Assembly: GCA_003290165.1 (NCBI GenBank)
Contig: QNQO01000517.1
Location: 56,786 to 120,785, forward strand
Direction: 5' to 3'
Source: Berberis thunbergii
Taxonomy: Eukaryota; Streptophyta; Magnoliopsida; Ranunculales; Berberidaceae
Length of the DNA stretch: 64,000 bases
Positions 44,429 to 56,829 of this stretch are shown one piece after another. A model generated the notes under the pieces. It saw only the letters and a list, made by a program, of their open reading frames with translations, did no database searches and had not been told where the DNA came from. Position 1 is the stretch's first letter. Each line of letters starts with the position of its first letter. Both the position numbers and the translations under genes were made by a program.

Positions 44429-46616
44429 GGTGAATGTTCCCTATGTTCTTCCTCGTCACTTCATGATATATCACTCATGAGGGAGAATATATGTCGGGCT
44501 GACGACGTTAAACCAAGCGCTCCTAGGAGGCAGCCTAGCTTCAGTTGGGTCATTATGGTTAGTCTGGATTGATTTTTCGAGTCTTTTCTAATTGCATTTC
44601 ACTCATACTCGTTAGCTCCGTAACAATTTTGACTTATAACTGATACATGTAATTATTATTATTAGTATTTTTATTTGTGTCCTGTATTGTTTTTATCATG
44701 ATGAGTCCACAGTTCTTATGTCTCTGAGCATTCATTGGTGGACGATTTCGTCGAAATTGGTAAAACTTTCCCATGGTAATATCACTTTAACTCTCATCTT
44801 TTCGTTTTTCTGCATTTGTCATGATCATCATTTTTAAATTGAGGACAATGTTTGGGGGTGAGGTTTATGAGTTTTTTTTTTGCATTTTTCAAGAAATTTT
44901 GAACTAAAATTTATTTCACAACTTACTATTGTATTCTACTCAATCTCCATTGAGTACATAGACAATTATGATTGTGTGAAAATTTTTCACTTTGAAAATG
45001 CATTCAAGATATAAGTCCTTTCCAATGGAGAGGACGTGATTTCAAGTATGCCTGAAAATTTGAGAAATACATGCTTTCACTTGTCACTTTTATATATCAA
45101 CAGGAAAACATATGGTTTGATATAATCCTTAAGTTAGGTCTATTTCATGAGATTTTTTTCAACTCGATTACTTTTTGCACTATAAGCCATATTAGCATGA
45201 TTTGAAGTTGATGAGTGAGATATGAGCTAGAAAACCTTAGAATAATAGTGGAGACTTAACCCGTGAAAGTTGTGAGTCATTTTTTTCTTTCTGAGTGTTA
45301 GATAAATATACTCTAATTTTTCTTGAGTTTGCATTAAGTCGTTGATGATCTCATTATTCTCAGTTTTCTTATCAATTGCTTTGAGAATGACATTAAAATT
45401 AAATTATTGCACTAGAAGTTTTTAGTTTATTTAGTTGAGATGTCATAATACCAACCTGAACTTAAGAAATGATGTAGGCAAGTTTTTCTTAAACCTTTTC
45501 TAGCCTTTTTACTTACCCACTCATTAGTTCCCTTTTGAAGCCCTTTGAGCCGTTGATAGCCTTTTATTTGTTAACCCCTTATCAATACCCAATTTATCTA
45601 AGAATGTATATGGATGAATGTTAGTTGGAAATGGGCAATTAGAAAGAGCAGAGTCAAATATACCATGAGTCCTTAGTGTTGAAACATTCTATTGAGTAGA
45701 AGAGGAAAAGCATGTAGTTGAAAAAAAAAAAAAGCGATGTCAATGAAGAAAAAAAAATGAAGAAAGTAATTGATGGTTAGAACATTGATTTACTCTTCAT
45801 AGCCCTTGTGTTAGTTTAATGGGTGTATACATTCTTAGAGATTTTTCGTATACCTTTTTTCCATTCTTTGTTAGCCATTACCTAAGCCCCATTACAACCT
45901 ATTAAAGTCCTAGTTGATCTTAAGAGATGGTTAGTTTCGTAGATGTGGAGATTAAATAAATAAGAACTATGGTGTATGATTTAACATTCTCAAAAGTAAT
46001 TGATATTCCTATCCATGAGATCATATTCATTCCATTCTTGAAAAGTCCGTTCTTCATATTACTATATGTGAGATGATTGTTTTCCATTATTTACTCTTTT
46101 CCTCACATATAAACTGAGTGAAATAACAAATCTCTGAGTGTTTTATTGTGAGTGACATGAGAGGTTTGAAGTCAAAACAAACTTTCTAAAGGAGATTTAG
46201 TAATTGTTTTACTCTGAAATAAAAGTTATGTTGATAAGGCCATGCACACACACACTTCGAGTTGGGAATAATTGATGAAATTTATTTAACCTTTGGGTAT
46301 TATTAAATTGTTGTGAGACTTTTGATATATTATTGTGAGACTGTTAGCTATTTTCAAATTTTTTTGGCAATTAAATTCTTACTCTGAGGATAATAGACTG
46401 AGTTACCATGTTTTGGAAATTTATGAGTCATAATGTTTGTGGGTAACATTTCTGGAAACCCTCACGAGACTATAACTCGTCCACTAGAGGTAATCTAGGG
46501 TTTAAAGCCTTGTTGCACGTTTAAGGTAAGTGCAACCGATGATTCCTGCGAAAGTGAGTTAGATTTTATTTTATTGTTTTGCTCGAGGACTAGCAAAATA
46601 TAGGTTTGGGGGTATT
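44429..46616 (+). other. 3' non-coding region of the Athila-like element
   Basis: Contains GACGTTAAACCAAGCGCTCC followed by AGGAGGCAGCC near 44503-44535, a feature found after the pol region of Athila elements. GGACAATGTTTGGGGGTGAGG near 44845 looks like an internal polypurine tract. The proper polypurine tract at 46600-46616 abuts the 3' LTR. No coding sequence seen. Confidence 0.6.
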
Positions 46617-48490
46617 TGATATTCACATAATTATTACATAATATATCCCTTAATTTATATATGTTAGTGTTTCGATTATTATAATTTATAATAATTATTT
46701 CGTTTTCATGTCTTAGCAGGAATTTGAGCGTGAACGATGAAATCATATTAAGGCGACAATTTAAGAAATGACAATTGGTCGATTCTAGCGGTGGTACAAA
46801 GTAGAGGGACACATATCTAAACCTAACCCTAATAAACCTAGGTCCACCTAATTTAACCTAAGCCCAAACCCAAAATGCTAACCTAAAAACCCAAGCCCAA
46901 GATAATAGGAGAACCCTATTTAGCTCCCCATCTTAGAGAAAGCTTCCTTCTTCTTTCACGTTCTTTCTCCCCTCCTCTCTTTTCCAGCCACCACACCAAT
47001 CCACCCTGCGGCAATCCTCGCTCGATAGGAGAGCCGGCAGTGCGATAACACCGCCATCACCACCTCCTCCTCGTCCTCCATTATCAGCCGCCACCATCAC
47101 CAGGAAACAGACCACCACCACCACAGAGCACCACCTCAGCCACCTCACGCACAGGACATCACCCTGTTTCGCCACATACCTTCCTCCCTTCTCTCGGCCC
47201 TCCTTCTCGTTTCCCTCTCTATTCCTCCACTTCTCTCTCTCTCACGACCACAGTCGCGAATAGAACACGCCATCAGCCGCCGCCATCGCGAAATAGAGCC
47301 GCAACCACCGCGACTTTGTTCCACCTCGCCACATATTCTTCTCGTCTTCTCTCGGCTTCTCTTCATCTCGACCTCCTTCCTGCATCCCTCTCTCACGACC
47401 ACCGTCGCGAACATACCACGCGACCACCACCACCACCACGCGAGACAGAGCTCGCGACAGAGACCTCCCTGTTTCGCATCCTCCTTCGTTTTCTTTGTGT
47501 TATCTCATTCTTTCTTCACCCTCTTTCTCTTTGCAAATTCAGAACCAGGTCGAAGGTGAGGAAGCTCGCGAGGAGCGAAGAACAGCAGCGGAGCAGGCGT
47601 TGTTTGGCCGAGAATAACGGGTATTGTAGCAGAGGCGCGAGAAAGATTCAAAATTTTGTTTTACACTATTGACATCTCGGTTTTTGCGTTGTACCACCAC
47701 AGAGCTTGTGTAGTCCTTGTTCTCGGTATTCGCGTTCGTGCAGAGATGACTTCCACCTCCATTGATGTTGTGACCACTACTACCATGGAGAGCTAAACCC
47801 TTTCGCCAAGGCTACGATGAAACCATAGGGTTTCCTAGAGTTTGTTGTATTTAAATTTATTGTTTTCTTTATGCTTGAACGTTAAACACATTTGATTTAT
47901 GATTTTCAATAATTTGCTTTCACCGATTATATCCTGATTAATTATCTAGACTAGTCGGTAGTTAGAAGTACCCTTTGTTGAAATTCAAAGCCTGATTTAA
48001 TCAATTAATCTGAATTGTGATTGTGTGTGCCGTAAGAAGACACACAATGCTAGGGGTTTAGGATTAATTAAAATAAACCTGTGATTGTGTGTGCCGTAAG
48101 AAGACACGCAATGCTAAGGGTTTATACCTTTGCTGAAATCAATTGCGAACTTAGATTAATCTTTAGGTTAGTCATGTTAATTCTTGAAAATAATAATTTG
48201 GATTACACAAATCTCAAAGAACCTGTGGTGGATTCAATGCCTTTGGTTTCCCTTCTCATATTCTTTAAAACTTTTTATTTTGTTTTTAATTGATTTTTAG
48301 TTTAGATATTTTAATTGTTGTAACCCCATATAAATTAGTTTAAGTCAACTCTGAAAATTTAATTACAACCATAGTCCTTGTGGGATCGACCTGTACTTGC
48401 CCTTGTCTACCAGTTAGACACTGTGCACTTGCAGTTATTAAAAGTTAGGTTAAATTAACCTATTTATTTAGGTTAGTTAAATCTGCATCA
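46617..48490 (+). mobile_element. 3' LTR, Athila-like
   Basis: 1,874 bp. It is highly similar to 39531-41475 at both ends (first about 330 bp, last about 650 bp) but differs in the middle. It lacks the clean stem-loop copies and has a different pyrimidine-rich segment (46960-47560). Confidence 0.87.
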
Positions 48491-49514
48491 GCCTAGCACA
48501 GCCATGGTCTGACATCTTGTTGTTGCACTTTTGCTTGCTCATTTCATCATCCTTTTCCCTTCTTTCCTCCTTCTTGTCCTTAGGAACGGAGGGCTTCTTC
48601 TCAACTTTTGTTTCCCTCTTCACAGTATCTTCTAGGGTGATGTACCTTTGGGCACCCTTCAAGAGTTCTGTCATATCCAAAGGGGGGGGTACCAAGGTGA
48701 GGAAGTCATACAGTTTTCCCTCTTTTAGGCTCGCGATAGAAGCCGTCATGGCAATGTCGTCACTGCAGCCGTCAATGAGTGTCAATTCGTTATTGAAGCG
48801 TGTGACATACTCTCTGAGTGTCTCATTTGATCTCTATTTTAGAGAGAGTATGTAGTGTGGGCCTTCCGGAGTCACTGACTTCCGACAAAGCGCGTCAATA
48901 ATTCCTTCTCCATCGTCTTGAATTAGTCGATCGACTTTGGCAGGAGGTTGTGGAACCATGTTAGTGTCGACTTCTTTAGGCTGGTAAAGAAAGTTTTGCA
49001 TATCATCGACTCCGATCCTTTTTTGAGTGCCATTACATGTTGGTAATGACGTAGGTGATCGAATGGGTCGGTGGTCCCGGCAAAGAAGTCGAGATTTGGA
49101 GGCGTGAACTTCTTTGGAAGTGCCTCGTTCATGATACAATCCACGAATGGTGGAATAGAGAGGCGATATAACACGTCGAGTCGTGTGCCCCTCTGCGAAG
49201 GGGGTTTTGTGGGGCAAGTCTGTCTGCATTGAGAATTGGTTCCGCATTATATGTGCCGCCTCCTCTAGTTCATGAGAACTAGCAAAGGCTTGACTCTCCT
49301 GTGTTTGTTTTATGTTGTTTTCCTGAGATGGAGGCATGTGTTGTTCTTGATTTCCATTAGCAGGTGAAGGGTTTTGTTGTATGAGAGCCTCTACTACTTT
49401 GGCGATTTGTTGTATTTGAGACGACATCAAATCTATCCCGGGGTCCGTCATTGTTGTTGCTGATGCGAGGGTGTGAGCCCGTTGTCCGTGTGTCACCGAC
49501 ACTGTTGAGAGCAA
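48491..49514 (-). pseudogene. Tat-like gag remnant (family B, minus strand)
   Basis: It reads leftward from 49514. After a Gln/Ala-rich start come PPFVDCIMNEALPKKF, LDFFAGTTDPFDHLRHY, KKSTLTWFHN and GPHYILSLK, then ITLEDTVKRETKVEKK near 48600. It is clearly homologous to 28033-28819. The Trp codon that is a stop there is intact here, but frameshifts occur at about 49180, 48930 and 48835. It is cut off at 48490 by the Athila-like LTR, so everything after gag is missing. Confidence 0.85.
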
Positions 49515-49636
49515 CGGTATAGTGCTAGTCTAAGCGTTTGACGTGTCCCCTTGTTCTTTGTTGTTGCGTGATCTAGTGGTCACCAGCTCTTTGTATTCTG
49601 ATGAGAGATGATACTAGTAAAAGGTTAGGAACTTTG

Positions 49637-49660
49637 TCGTCCCCATGGATGCGCCAAACT
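49637..49660 (-). promoter_or_regulatory. Primer binding site (degraded)
   Basis: The minus strand reads GTTTGGCGCATCCATGGGG directly after the LTR, corresponding to GTTTGGCGCCGTCCATAGGG at 27732 with changes in the core. Confidence 0.6.
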
Positions 49661-50341
49661 GATGCAACCAATTTACGCTCCCTGCTTTGACCTTGACCTA
49701 CAAACCTGCTGACTGCACTAGGAACGCACGTGATCCACGGACCACCGTTGTGATGGTTGATGGCACTCCAATGTTAAAGTCAGATAGGGATCTGAGGAAG
49801 ACATAATGTTGTAAACAGGGAATTTGTAGCGTACCTTAGCTTACCAACCTCATGTCTTATTTATAGTGATGGAGTCCTGGTTCGACCAGGCCATCAATGG
49901 CTTAGTTTAGGGAAGATCTTCGTGGAGATCCTTTTCTAATTAGGAGTTGTGTTGTGAATGGGAGTTTCCCTGTTAGCCTTGTGCTCCTAGATACCCACGA
50001 AATAGTTCTCATTCCTAGAGTAGTCGATAGATAGAAGTCTCCATGTGTGACATATACTCTAGTATTTGCTTCCTAATTGGAAGCAAAGTGTTGTCGTCTT
50101 GCCCATCCGAAGCTGATCCTCGAGATACTTGCCTTAGCAGGGCTTACGGGTATTGGGAATAGTTGTGAGACGCATGGGCTTAGCAGGCTGTAATGGTTTC
50201 GGGTCCGTCTAGCAGACTGCATAGCATGGGCTTGGAAACGCTTGGGCCGAATCAGTGTTGGGCTGACGCTTGGGCCTACTATTTCTCAAGATCATCACAA
50301 TACGTGTACGATGTTAAAGAGGGACCATTTTGGTGTATCAT
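49661..50341 (-). mobile_element. 5' LTR, family B, minus strand
   Basis: 681 bp, inverted relative to 27053-27731. It is followed on its minus-strand downstream side by the PBS and gag, so it is the 5' LTR. Confidence 0.87.
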
Positions 50342-50728
50342 CTGGAAGTTTTCCTTGTTAAACCTATGCTCCTGTATACGCGGGAGATAGTTCACAATCG
50401 GAATGTTGTCCATAGGTGGAAGTTTTCACGTACGACGTATAATTTGGTATTTGCTTCCTAGTTGGAAACAAAATGTTGTTGGCTTGCTGATCTGAAGTTG
50501 ATCCCCGAGATACTTGCCTTAATAGGTCTTACGGGTATTGGGGATGGTTGTGAGACGTGTGGGCTTAGCAGGCTGTAGTAATTTAGGTCTGGCTGGCGGA
50601 CTGCACTGTGCAAACTTGATGCCATTTGGACCTTATCAATGCTAGACTGATGCTTCGGCCTGTTATTCCTAGAGATCATCATGACACGTGTTCGGTGTAG
50701 AAGAGATGACGTTTCGGTGTATCATCAG
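50342..50728 (-). mobile_element. Truncated second family-B LTR, directly adjoining
   Basis: 387 bp homologous to about 49960-50341 and in the same orientation. It shares TTTGCTTCCTA(A/G)TTGGAA, GAGATACTTGCCTTA and GTGTATCATC. It begins exactly where the neighbouring LTR ends and lacks the other half of the LTR. Confidence 0.85.
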
Positions 50729-51811
50729 CAACAATAGTGAAGAGAAGCACATGGGATGAAAACGTTGGCAGATCCCATGTGAGTTAAAAGACATCTTACT
50801 TGAGCAACAACTAACCAAGTCATATAAGTAGTAAGAAAAACAAGGATGAAGGGATTAGTTTATTATTCAGTATTTTTTGGACAACCTAGATTCAAAAATT
50901 TCAAGGGGAAAATTTTCTCACGTACTAGTAAGCAGCATCCATGTCTCTGACCCAACTTAAGGCAGTCAAACAAACAAATGGTTTCTCATATATAAAATCT
51001 AGTCAATCAATCTTTTCGAGATCTTATTCAAATTGAAGCATCAACTTTTACGAGCCATCACCCCTCATTGCTCTCTAGATGATGTGTACCTTTTTAATTG
51101 TTATGGTCTTCACCTTGATGCATGACTCAAAGTGTACGTATCAATCACTTTTTGAAACATTGCAGGAAAGTTCTTATGAGTGAAGCAATATTTTGGTCCT
51201 TAGAGGATTTGATATTGCATCAGTTGGTAGGGTTTTTCTCCCTCTTTTTTCCTTACCTTGGTCAATTGTTATTGTGAGGGGATTCACTTCAAAATGTGAT
51301 GATTTTATGGATTTTGCTTATGCTATTAGTCATCGGTAAAACCTAAATTTTTTTTCACACTTTCTATACAAATTTGTAAAAAATAATAACATTTACGTCT
51401 TAATCAGGTATTTCTTCTTTTTAATATTTGCCAAATCTTTTTTTTTTATGCGTCGGTAAAAAAAACATGTTTTTTTGGAGATTGGGCTTGGTAAAACAAA
51501 ATGTTTAATAATTAAAAAATGAAATTGTCGAGGAATACACATTGAATGCTAAGATTTCGGTTTTGAATTTCTGGTATAGTCATATATTTTTCTCCGATTC
51601 ATTATTCCATTAATTGTTGAAAACTAAGTTCATCAAATTGAATAAAATAATCTAATATAAATATATTAAATCAAATAATTTTTAAAAAATTAAAATTAAC
51701 TTAACAAGTATTTGGCTCGCAAAATCAAGTTGGCCCTAGGTAAGTCGGTCGATGATCTCCTTTATATTCAATTTTTGATGAAGGTATTAAGGAGGGTGAT
51801 GATTGGGGGAG
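50729..51811. other. AT-rich spacer
   Basis: No gene recognised. Near the right end GATTGGGGGAG immediately before the Copia LTR resembles a polypurine tract. Confidence 0.4.
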
Positions 51812-52023
51812 TGTTAGAAGGTCAATGATATCATGGTATTCATTGGATAGATTAGGAAATTGATGATATCCCGATATTCATTGGATAGATTAGGAAACAT
51901 AAATGTATTGAATTTGTTGTACAATTTAAGATTACCTAGAATAAGTTAGCACAATTGTAGGAAATCTCTTGTATAAAGTTGAATCTTCTGATCCTTTCAA
52001 AAGGCAAGGGCAATCATTTTCTA
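51812..52023 (+). mobile_element. 5' LTR of the Copia element
   Basis: Begins TGTTAGAAGGTC and is about 212 bp. It contains a short internal duplication (ATTCATTGGATAGATTAGGAAA twice). The PBS-like sequence follows at 52024. Confidence 0.65.
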
Positions 52024-52115
52024 ATGGTATCATAGCAGGAAAAAATACCCTAGCTCTTTGCTCTTTTTTTGCTTATTTTTAATTTTGCCTCTCGGTATCA
52101 TCGTTTCTCATCATC

Positions 52116-52312
52116 ATGGTAAACGAGCACTCTCCGGATGGAAGCAAGACTTATGTCGCAAATCCTTATTAGCTCCACCATTCTAATCATCCTGGAATGG
52201 TGCTTGTTCCAAGCCCCTCAATTGGGATAATTATTCGACTTGGAGTAAAGCTATGACCATTTCTTTGAACACAAATCCAATTTGGGTTTTATAGATGGTA
52301 CCATCAAAGTGC
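52116..52312 (+). pseudogene. Copia gag, N-terminal piece
   Basis: From ATG 52116: NEHSPDGSKTYVANP, a stop, then LHHSNHPGMVLV, and after a frameshift NWDNYSTWSKAMTISL and DGTIKV. This is the N-terminal Copia Gag pattern, followed by the UBN2-type part. It stops at the insertion at 52313 and resumes at 55453. Confidence 0.85.
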
Positions 52313-55300
52313 TTATAACACCCGTGCTTTTTTTAATGACCTTAATAAATATTTTTGTATAAAAAAATAAAATAAAATGTAACGGCCTCATTTCCTAGAA
52401 CTGCCTAGATATATTTACCTCCATGTTTGAAGTTCGATAAAATACATCTTTTATTGATGTCAACCAAAACTTTAATTTGGTGGCTAAATAGTGCACTTTA
52501 TTATTTCATGTAATATTTATTAGTTATATATGATTAGTTTAAATATATAAAACAAATGGGTGCAAATATAAATATTTACTTAAACCCTAATTGTGATGGG
52601 TTTATACTCATCTATGGACTTAATTTGGAGTGGCGACTAGACGGGGTGCAAATATAACTACCTACTTAAAACTCTAAGTGTGATGTCTTGGGTTAAAGTA
52701 TTTTTTTTGGGTCGTACGGTGCTTGGAGTAAAGGAAAAAAAAAGGGGGAGAGAAAAGAAAAGGAAAGAGAGAGAAATAGAGTTGATGAAGAAGAAGACAA
52801 AAGAGAGGAAGGGGTGAGAAATTGAAGAAGAGAAAATGAAGAGAAAAAAAAGGGAAGGAAAAATAGATGAAGAAAATAGAAAAGAGATGAAGAAAGAAAG
52901 AGAATGGGATGTTAAATGTGCTTGTGTGGGTGATGTGCACGTGTTTTTACTCGAGAAATTGATTGGGTATTCACATATTTGTTGTGATTTTTGACTTTGC
53001 AGGATTTTAGATCAATGCGACTTTTGTGATATGCATTACGTGATCAAATAAGTGAGTTTTTCTTCATTCTCTTTTTTTTTAATAATCTATAAATATTTAT
53101 GAGTGTAGTTGATGAAAAATATGAAGTTTGTGGAATAGTGCAAGTCTGAGTTTTGATTAATTTAGATAAAGGAAAACACAATAGTATAAATAGTTAGTGT
53201 TTTATGTAATGTGTTTTGATTAGTAGTGTTGTACATGTTATTTGTTTTATTAGACATAATAATGAGTTAGACTTGACATGTGGAATAGGTTTGATAAATT
53301 GTTAAGGGTTGTATTTTTGTGGAATGGTGATTAATTGAGGAATTATTACAGAATGAAATAGAATTGGAGTAGAATTGTTTTATTGTTAATTGATTTAAAG
53401 ATTGAAATGAAATTATCTTGGTTAAATTGGGCTTATAAGATGTAGGATATGGACTGGACTTACGGAATAGATATGGATGGTAGATTTGACTTAGTTATAA
53501 TGAATATGGGTTATTGACTGGGTTGAGCTTATAAGTTCTGAAAATAAAGAATATGGGTTGCTGATGAAATGGGCTTATAAGTTCAGAAAGTAAAGAATTA
53601 GGTATTGATTTGAATTGAATCCAGAAAATAAGAAATTTGGTACTAATTTGATTTGGAATTGGGTATTGATTTGAATTGAATCCGGAATTGAATTGGAATT
53701 GAGTTTAGAAATTCAAGAATGGGTATTGTTACGGGCCGAACTAAATAGATAGGCCCAAAGCTGTTTAGTTTAATATATATATAGCTGAATTTAGATTTAA
53801 TGATTAATGGGTTGGTTTAAACTTATCAAATTTGGGTATTTAAGGAGGGTGGGTTACGGGTTGTTTGGGCTTATAAATTTTGAAATGTTAAAGAATAAAC
53901 TATGGTTTGATTAGGATGATCAATTTTTGAATTTAATAGAATGAGTTATAATTTGATCGGGTTTATCAATTTTGGTATTAAAAGACGATGGGTTATGTTT
54001 TTGGAATGAGTTTATAAATTCTGAAAAATAAATTATGAGTTACTGTTGGGGTTGATGTTATAAGATTTGAAATTTTGGATGATGGTAATGTAAATGTGTA
54101 CATTGAGATTAAATTTGAGGATTTATTGAGATGAATTTGGGTATGTGGATTGGTATTTGTATTTGTATTTGTATTTGTATTTGTATTTGTATTTGTATTT
54201 GTATTGTGACTTGAATTTTGATTGTTTTGGTAAGAAGTATAAATTATTTTTATTGCATGGGCTTTGATCCACGTTTTGTTAAAGAAAATTTTTATACGAA
54301 AATGATGGTTGCCCCAAAATAATGGGAGAATATTATGATGAAATTATTTATTATCGACAAGATGTCAAATGATATGTTTCCCAAAAAATGTGAGTGGATA
54401 CTGTTGTAATTGATATATAAATGACAAAATGTCATTGTGGCAAAAAATTGAGATATTACAATAAATGATATTGATAAACTATGATTCTTTAAATTTTTAT
54501 TATTTGGAATTGTATCACTTAGAACTACCACACCTCCTTGTTGTTTGTGATTTCCCCTTTCTTATAGAGAATCTAAATAACCTTCGGGCTGTATTGCGGA
54601 TGTGAGGCTCTTATTTCTTATAGAGAAACTAAAATAACCTTTGGGTTAGTCTTGCGAAAATGATGTGGATTTTTATGCCTTAGATAGGCTTTGATATTTA
54701 TCCATAAAAAATGTGACGTGAGTTATGCGCATTGTTAGTCCAAAAGTGGCTTTTTGTTACTCATATAGTTAGGGGTATCCGGTGATGCATATCTGTATGT
54801 GATGTGTCCCCACTTGGGCATGAATGACGGAGAAGTCCTCCTTTATATGAGAGAGACATACGGGCATGTATGTTCGGCACGGAGGTGGGGCGAATGTGGT
54901 ATTGTTTAAGTGATCAATCCGTTAAAAATGAATAATATGCTTAAGTCAAATAATGTATGAAGATAACTGTTTTAATTAATTAATTACATTTATATTGTTT
55001 ATAACCCTTTTCATACAAGATGACAAGTCCACTAATATTTTTGCAGGTCAAACTTGTCATAGTCAACATCTACAGAGTAAGTACAAGTAAATACATATTT
55101 ACTTATTAGGATGACATAATTGCCTCGTTGAGGAACTAAATTATTTGAACTGTGATTTTCTTGCATGACACATTTGCCTCATTGAGGAACTACCTGTTTA
55201 TTTGGTTGTTCATGGTTTGTATTTAATTTATGTTATTTAGCAGCGTTACTGGAGTTCCGTTAGTAGGGCTAGCAACGTCAGAGTTACCTGGTTAGATTAT

Positions 55301-55452
55301 TTTAGTTTGTTTGAATTTTCAAACTATGTTTTAGTTGTTGTTGCTAATTGTTTTTGTTGTTATTGAAATTTTCACGTTCCGAGTTTGGGGAAAGGGATAA
55401 TCCTTCGTGAATTTTGGAGTTTTCGTTTTCTTCGAAAAATCGGTGCATGACA
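52313..55452 (+). mobile_element. 3.1-kb insertion in Copia gag, probably a solo LTR
   Basis: It begins TATAACACCCGTGC and ends GCATGACA, resembling TGTAACACCC... TGACA termini of large gypsy LTRs. It separates two adjoining parts of one gag coding region. The flanking 5-mers GTGCT and ATGCC differ by two transitions, compatible with an old target duplication. The interior has no coding sequence, and contains short repeats (ATTGGGTATTGATTTGAATTG) and a (TTTGTA)n tract. Orientation and family are inferred. Confidence 0.6.
54144..54206. repeat. (TTTGTA)n microsatellite
   Basis: About ten tandem hexamers. Confidence 0.95.
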
Positions 55453-56075
55453 ATGCCGCCTACCAAGACCAAACTAGAGGCATCATGGAGAAGATGTAAT
55501 GATATGATCCTATCCTGGATCCTTAATTCACTCACACCGGATCTTGCACACGTCCTTAGATGTTCAACCACATGGAAAGACATGTTGAATCATTTTTCTC
55601 AAAGCAATGCCCCTTGTACTTTTCAGATTGATAGGGACTTCGCTTGTCTAGCCCGAGATCAAATGACAGTTGTAACTTACTCACAAAGTTGAAAGAACTA
55701 TGGAATGAACTGGGCTCTTATTATGACATTATATGTTTTTGTGAGGTGAACCATAACAGACGCAGATTGATACAATTTCTCATGGGACTTAATGAGACTT
55801 ACAGTGCAATTCGAGGATAGATCCTATTATTGAATCTATTACCTGATGTTACAAAGGCTTACTCTTCCATTGTGCAACAAGAAAAGCAACGAAGCATGGG
55901 TGCTGCACATGAGATGACGGAGACTGCAACCATGATTCTTCGGAAGGATAAAGCAACATTCTTGGCCGTTCGACAAGGACAAGGCTCATTTTCTCATTCC
56001 AACTCGTCTTATAAAAAGCCATCACATTGCTTTTATTGTAATCAATACCAACACGTGCAAGACACATGTTAAGTT
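55453..56075 (+). pseudogene. Copia gag, main piece with zinc knuckle
   Basis: WRRCNDMILSWILNSLTPDL and HFSQSNAPCTFQIDRD are typical of the UBN2-type Gag domain. After a frameshift come FLMGLNETYSAIRG and, beyond a TAG, LLPDVTKAYSSIVQQEKQR. The CCHC knuckle CFYCNQYQHVQDTC ends the part at about 56070. Gag packages the element RNA; this copy cannot be translated as one protein. Confidence 0.88.
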
Positions 56076-56760
56076 GCATGGGTATCCACCAGGACACCGA
56101 AACACAAATCAAACAAGTCCAATCAAGGAGGCAATCGTTCTAAGCACAACAATAACCATCAGTCTTTGGCCAACAATGTTAAGGATCAGTGACCAATGAT
56201 GTTGGAAATGGAGTCAGTAATAAACGGGCTCTCTTATTTGCAATTCCAACAAATATTATCTATCATGCATGATAAAGGGACATCAAAGTCCGCTAATCCT
56301 AAGGCTAATGTTGTTGGAACTTCTTCAGGTTTTTCGTAAGCATCATTCCACCACCGTCGATTAATTATCGATAGTGGTGCAACTAAACACATTACTTCAT
56401 TTCCGAATTTAGTTATCAAGAATAATACAACACCTATTTCCCGCTAGATATTATGCCAAGTGGAAAACAAGCATTAATTACATCTACTGGGACTTTACCC
56501 ATAAATTATGTTATTTCTTTGAAAAATATGCTTAGTGTGCCACCTTTAAAGTGGATGTCTGTGACTCGAGTTAGAAGAGGTCTCAGTTGCTCCATAACCT
56601 TTTTCCCTTATTGTTGTATTTGCAGGACTTGAAGACAAGGAAGACAATTGGTTTGAGAATTTTTAAGTTCTCTGCTTGGATTGAGAACAATTTTAAAAAA
56701 TTTCGAATATAAATACAAAAAGAGGATAGATCTACGAGACAGTCTTTATTACTTGGTTGT
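56076..56760 (+). pseudogene. Copia protease and linker region, degraded
   Basis: Near 56357-56400 the frame reads LIIDSGATKHITSF, the Copia protease active-site block (DSGAT...H). LPSGKQALITSTG follows after a frameshift. The rest is degraded. Confidence 0.75.
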
Positions 56761-56829
56761 GTTAGCATCAGAGAAACAAAGACCTAGCAGCCATTGCTAG
56801 CCATTCATCCTGTTCTCATGTCATCTCCT

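Larger units (their letters stand above)
39531..48490 (+). mobile_element. Non-autonomous Athila-like Ty3/gypsy element
   Basis: Direct LTRs at 39531-41475 and 46617-48490. The PBS at 41482 reads TGGCGCCGTTGCCGGGGA, which complements the 3' end of plant tRNA-Asp, the Athila primer. A 458-codon ORF is followed by a short second frame and 2.2 kb of non-coding sequence. That sequence carries the Athila-like motif GACGTTAAACCAAGCGCTCC, and a polypurine tract (AGGTTTGGGGGTATT) precedes the 3' LTR. No protease, RT or integrase domain is readable. The flanks AGGGT and GCCTA do not form a target duplication, and different elements lie on the two sides. Confidence 0.88.
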
